Positions 3,342-6,043 of a stretch of 6,043 bases of DNA are shown here, piece by piece. The notes under the pieces were generated by a model. That model was given only the letters and a program-made list of their open reading frames with translations, made no database searches and was not told the origin of the DNA. Within the stretch, counting starts at the first letter, position 1, and every line of letters starts with the position of its first letter. The DNA is from Thermodesulfobacteriota bacterium (lineage in GTDB: Bacteria; Desulfobacterota; Syntrophobacteria; BM002): assembly GCA_947259475.1 (NCBI GenBank), contig CAMYLW010000315.1, forward strand, positions 1 through 6,043, given 5' to 3'. The translations under genes were made by a program, and so were the position numbers.

Positions 3342-6043
3342 CTCGAAGCAGTCTCGCCGTCCTCAGTCTCGGTCACCAAGACCCCCCAGTCGGAAAGCAT
3401 TTTACTGAGGATGAGACGATTTGTGGCATTATCATCTATGAGAATGGCCTTGAGACCTTTCAGTACATCAGGTGGTAGTTCAACCTTCTCTTCAGGCTTG
3501 GCCTGCACTCCAAATTGAGCAGTAAAATAAAAGGTGCTCCCTTTTCCCACTTCACTCTCGACCCATATCTGTCCGTCCATCAATTCGACCAGAAACTTTG
3601 AGATGCTCAAACCGAGCCCAGTTCCACCGTACTGGCGGGTGGTGGAAGAGTCGACTTGGGTAAAGCGCTCAAAGACAGTACTTGTTTTTTCAGGTGCGAT
3701 CCCGATTCCGGTGTCGACCACCGAGAAAAGGAGCTCCATTTTTTCATTTTCTTGCACTTCTGGAGCTCTTCTGACCTCAACAACTACCTCACCGTTTTCG
3801 GTAAACTTGATCCCGTTGCCAGCCAGATTAAGGAGTATTTGCCGTAGCCGCAGAGGATCACCCTCCAGTTTCAACGGTACGTCTTCCATAATCTGGCAGC
3901 ACAATTCCAATCCCTTTTCATGGGCGCGCAAGGCCATGATCTCGCACACTTTTTCAACAATTTCTTTGAGGTCAAAATCGATCACCTCAAGTTCAATATG
4001 ACCGGCCTCCACCTTGCTGAGATCAAGGAGATCATTTATAAGGGCAAGGAGGTTTTCTCCGGCTGACCGGAATATTTCAACGTATTCGCGTTGCTGAGAG
4101 TCCAAGCGGGTTTCCCAGAGAAGATCAGCCATACCAATAATAGCATTCATCGGGGTCCGGATTTCATGGCTCATACTGGCAAGAAATTCGCTTTTGGCCC
4201 GGTTGGCGACCTCTGCCTCCTCTTTCGCTTTATGCAATCCTTCCTCTGCTTGCTTCCTGTCAGTGATGTCACGGATGATGCCGGTGAACGTCCGCCGATC
4301 CTCCAACCGCACTTCACTCACGGCAAGATCAAGGGGGAAAATGGTGCCGTCCTTGCGTCGCCCGGCGACCTCGCGTCCGATGCCTATGATCTTGGCCTTG
4401 CCGGTGCGTAAGTAGTTTCCCAAATAGCCGTCATGTTGGCTGTGGTAGGGTTCGGGCATCAACATGTTGACATTCCGTCCGATCACCTCTTCAGCCTTAT
4501 AACCAAAAATATGCTCGGCAGCGGGGTTGAATTGTTCAACAATCGCACCCTCGCTGATGGTTATAATTCCATCAACAGCAGTGGTCACAATGGCGCGATT
4601 TTTCGCCTCACTCTCAACTACGGCAACCTCCGCACGTCTGCGCTCTGCAATCTCTCGCTCAAGATCTATATTGGTCTTTGATAGTTCGGCAGTCCGTTCC
4701 ACCACCACTTTTTCGGTCATGGCAGTATGGCCTGCTACCACAAGCAGAAAGGTCCCGAGCAAGCAGGTAAAAAGCAAGCCACCCGTAAGTACTGTATAGG
4801 CCTCCGCAGTCTGCTTCCCGGCGAAAAATTCGCTGGTCGGAGAGAATCGTAGCAACCACTGGCGTCCTGCCATATCCATAATGAAAATCCGGTTGAATTT
4901 TTCTAAGATGCGATGTTGCCAATCCTCCATCTTTGAGATTGTCTGTTCTTGTAATCGCGAGCCGCTCACATACAGCAACTTTTCCTCGGGTGCAGCAGTT
5001 TCGTCATTAAGCTCGAAGTAGATCCCCTGAAGGGCGAAGGTTTTTATCACCGCCTCCAACATGTCTTCAATTCTGAAGACTCCCAGCACGTAACCTTGCA
5101 GATTCTTTCTGCGTTCTTCCACAGTTTCGTGGGGCAGCCCCTCAGCATAGATCGGCACGAAGATGAGCACGCCCAAGTGGCGCCCGGTCTCCTGCACCAG
5201 CGTAATTCGCGAGGTGGCAGTTGGTTCACCTGTATCGCGCGCTCTGGTTAACGCTTCCCGGCGAGCAGGATTAGACGCCAGGTCAAACCCCAGAGCCCGT
5301 TCATTCCCTTTGTAAGGCTCTACGTAGTAGACGGGAAAATATTCGGCTCTCCTCGAAGCTGGCTGTATTTGCCCTTGGGGGTTTAGTTCTGTAATCTGAA
5401 AGCTGAGATAGCCGTCACGCCTGGCGCCCTCCTCGTACTCGCGCCGCTGCGCAGCCGACACCCGGGGAATCCATTCCAGCGCCTGAATGCCAGAATGGCG
5501 CGCGAACGAAAGCTCAACAAATCGATGAAACTCGTCCCGATCGACCTCTTGACTGGCTCTGTATAACCGTTCTATTGAATGGAGAACTGCAATGTAGGAC
5601 TCAAGGTTTGTATTCAAGGCTATGGCCAAGTGGTCGACTCGGCGCTCGAATACCAATAGGGTGCGCTTCCATTGTCCTGAACGCACATTGAGAAACAAGA
5701 CAACATTCAGCGCACCCACAATTAACACCAGCAACACCACCGAGAGCCGCAAGCGCAGCTGTGATTGCGGCAAATCCAAGCCCCAGGCCAATATCAAGGG
5801 TAAAATGACAACTACACCCAGGGTGTCTCCCAGCCACCAGGTACCCAGGTGGAACACAGAGTCACCCCACTCAAGACCACCGAACGACAACAGGCTCGCT
5901 ACTCCAACACCGGCGCTGACCAGGCAACTCACTGGTCCGCCCAGCGCCATTATCTTGGCGATATCGCCTAGCCGACCCGGCGGACTGGGGAAGCCAACAA
6001 AGCGGCGTATCATAAGAGTTCCCAAGAGCGCTTGCAAGGTGGC
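3290..6043 (-). CDS. Hybrid sensor histidine kinase MASE1-CHASE-PAS-HisKA-HATPase-REC, 5' end outside window, 3' end frameshifted
   Basis: Inner-membrane sensor. The frame is open to the right edge, so the true start is outside; residue numbers here count from TTG 6037. The C-terminal part of a MASE1 membrane domain (1-117, helices near 33-54, 61-86, 97-117) is followed by a CHASE extracytoplasmic sensor (about 128-335), a helix (414-436), a coiled coil (442-477) and a PAS domain (478-592). HisKA follows with phospho-accepting His624 in SMSHEIRTPMN, then HATPase with N-box NLAGNGIKFT (737-746), DTGIGI (775-780), FERFTQVDSS and GGTGLGLSI (804-812). All catalytic boxes are present, so autophosphorylation is expected. 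Receiver 1 begins normally (ILIDDNATNRLILSKML, 865-881) but after TETEDGE it runs into foreign-frame residues and stops at 3290, without the phospho-acceptor Asp. PAS His535 and Arg555 match haem-contact residues of FixL. It heads the apparent operon with HPt and cyclase. Confidence 0.88.
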   Translation of the reverse strand, partial: ATLQALLGTLMIRRFVGFPSPPGRLGDIAKIMALGGPVSCLVSAGVGVASLLSFGGLEWGDSVFHLGTWWLGDTLGVVVILPLILAWGLDLPQSQLRLRLSVVLLVLIVGALNVVLFLNVRSGQWKRTLLVFERRVDHLAIALNTNLESYIAVLHSIERLYRASQEVDRDEFHRFVELSFARHSGIQALEWIPRVSAAQRREYEEGARRDGYLSFQITELNPQGQIQPASRRAEYFPVYYVEPYKGNERALGFDLASNPARREALTRARDTGEPTATSRITLVQETGRHLGVLIFVPIYAEGLPHETVEERRKNLQGYVLGVFRIEDMLEAVIKTFALQGIYFELNDETAAPEEKLLYVSGSRLQEQTISKMEDWQHRILEKFNRIFIMDMAGRQWLLRFSPTSEFFAGKQTAEAYTVLTGGLLFTCLLGTFLLVVAGHTAMTEKVVVERTAELSKTNIDLEREIAERRRAEVAVVESEAKNRAIVTTAVDGIITISEGAIVEQFNPAAEHIFGYKAEEVIGRNVNMLMPEPYHSQHDGYLGNYLRTGKAKIIGIGREVAGRRKDGTIFPLDLAVSEVRLEDRRTFTGIIRDITDRKQAEEGLHKAKEEAEVANRAKSEFLASMSHEIRTPMNAIIGMADLLWETRLDSQQREYVEIFRSAGENLLALINDLLDLSKVEAGHIELEVIDFDLKEIVEKVCEIMALRAHEKGLELCCQIMEDVPLKLEGDPLRLRQILLNLAGNGIKFTENGEVVVEVRRAPEVQENEKMELLFSVVDTGIGIAPEKTSTVFERFTQVDSSTTRQYGGTGLGLSISKFLVELMDGQIWVESEVGKGSTFYFTAQFGVQAKPEEKVELPPDVLKGLKAILIDDNATNRLILSKMLSDWGVLVTETEDGETASRWRKKLERGAPSPVWQL
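3306..3334 (-). other. A6 slip-prone run followed by a short hairpin in the frame-overlap region
   Basis: In kinase-frame codons the minus strand reads CGG AAA AAA TTG (A6 at 3334-3329). After 7 bases come GGGGAG-CACC-TTCCCC (3321-3306), a 6-pair stem with one G-U pair and a four-base loop. A -1 shift on AAA AAA would leave the doomed kinase frame and enter the frame carrying receiver 2, before the kinase stop at 3290. The layout resembles -1 frameshift sites, but the stem is short, the heptamer G AAA AAA is not a classical X XXY YYZ, and the same bases are explained by the ancestral coding EKIGEGSTFPG. Function is speculative. Confidence 0.25.
3345..3350 (-). other. Deletion scar inside receiver 1 of the hybrid kinase
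   Basis: On the minus strand the kinase frame reads TETEDGE-Thr-Ala up to about 3348. The next bases, read one base earlier, encode FEVAEKI, which in this receiver subfamily directly follows the MPGMDG loop. About 28-30 residues, with the LLDxxMPGMD phospho-acceptor segment, are therefore missing, and the loss is of 3n+1 bases. The join (TGC next to TTC) could have formed at a 2-3 base microhomology with the expected Gly codon GGC before Phe. A single-base sequencing error cannot explain it, because coding content is gone as well as frame. Confidence 0.7.

Noticed and set aside
3534..4001. A 155-codon open frame on the plus strand, opposite the kinase catalytic domain, with several shorter plus-strand frames across the window
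   Set aside because: They lie fully antisense to strongly conserved kinase, cyclase and permease coding, have Ser/Thr- or Arg-rich compositions typical of shadow frames, and resemble no family I know.
1..6043. CRISPR arrays, tRNA or rRNA genes, insertion sequences and long direct or inverted repeats
   Set aside because: None seen on either strand: no regularly spaced repeats, no cloverleaf-like segment, no transposase-like coding.

Overview
The window reads as a signalling locus from a Gram-negative (diderm) bacterium. All recognisable genes are on the minus strand, so the biological order runs from high to low coordinates. A MlaE-type permease implies an outer membrane. The domain style (MASE1, CHASE and FixL-like PAS on a hybrid kinase, with a stand-alone HPt and a receiver-cyclase) suggests a metabolically versatile environmental proteobacterium or Desulfobacterota-like lineage. 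The exact taxon cannot be fixed from the sequence.

Layout in the direction of transcription. (1) 6043-3290: a large membrane-bound hybrid sensor histidine kinase, its N-terminus cut by the window edge (partial MASE1, CHASE, transmembrane helix, coiled coil, PAS, HisKA, HATPase, start of a first receiver). (2) Near 3348 the first receiver is broken: about 28-30 residues, including the phospho-acceptor Asp, are missing and the frame shifts by -1. The rest of receiver 1 and a complete receiver 2 continue in another frame to 2730. (3) 2647-2324: a small HPt phosphotransfer protein with a strong ribosome binding site. (4) 2252-1200: a receiver fused to a class III nucleotide cyclase. (5) After about 180 bases, 1017-229: an ABC lipid-transport permease of the MlaE family. 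(6) 170-1: the middle piece of a MalY/PatB-type PLP aminotransferase with no N-terminal part, in more GC-rich sequence, placed where the other Mla subunits might be expected.

Genes 1-4 have short gaps (82 and 71 bases) with no visible terminator, and together they hold every part of a multistep phosphorelay: kinase His, receiver Asp, HPt His, output-receiver Asp. The natural reading is a relay ending on a cyclase, so the output would be a cyclic nucleotide (cAMP by its base-selecting residues) rather than DNA binding. Two things make it unusual. The kinase's own first receiver is destroyed, which separates receiver 2 from the kinase unless frameshifting or translational coupling reconnects expression. 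The cyclase has Gln where the family has its transition-state Arg. The PAS domain keeps the His/Arg pair, with exact 20-residue spacing, used by FixL to bind and sense haem-oxygen.
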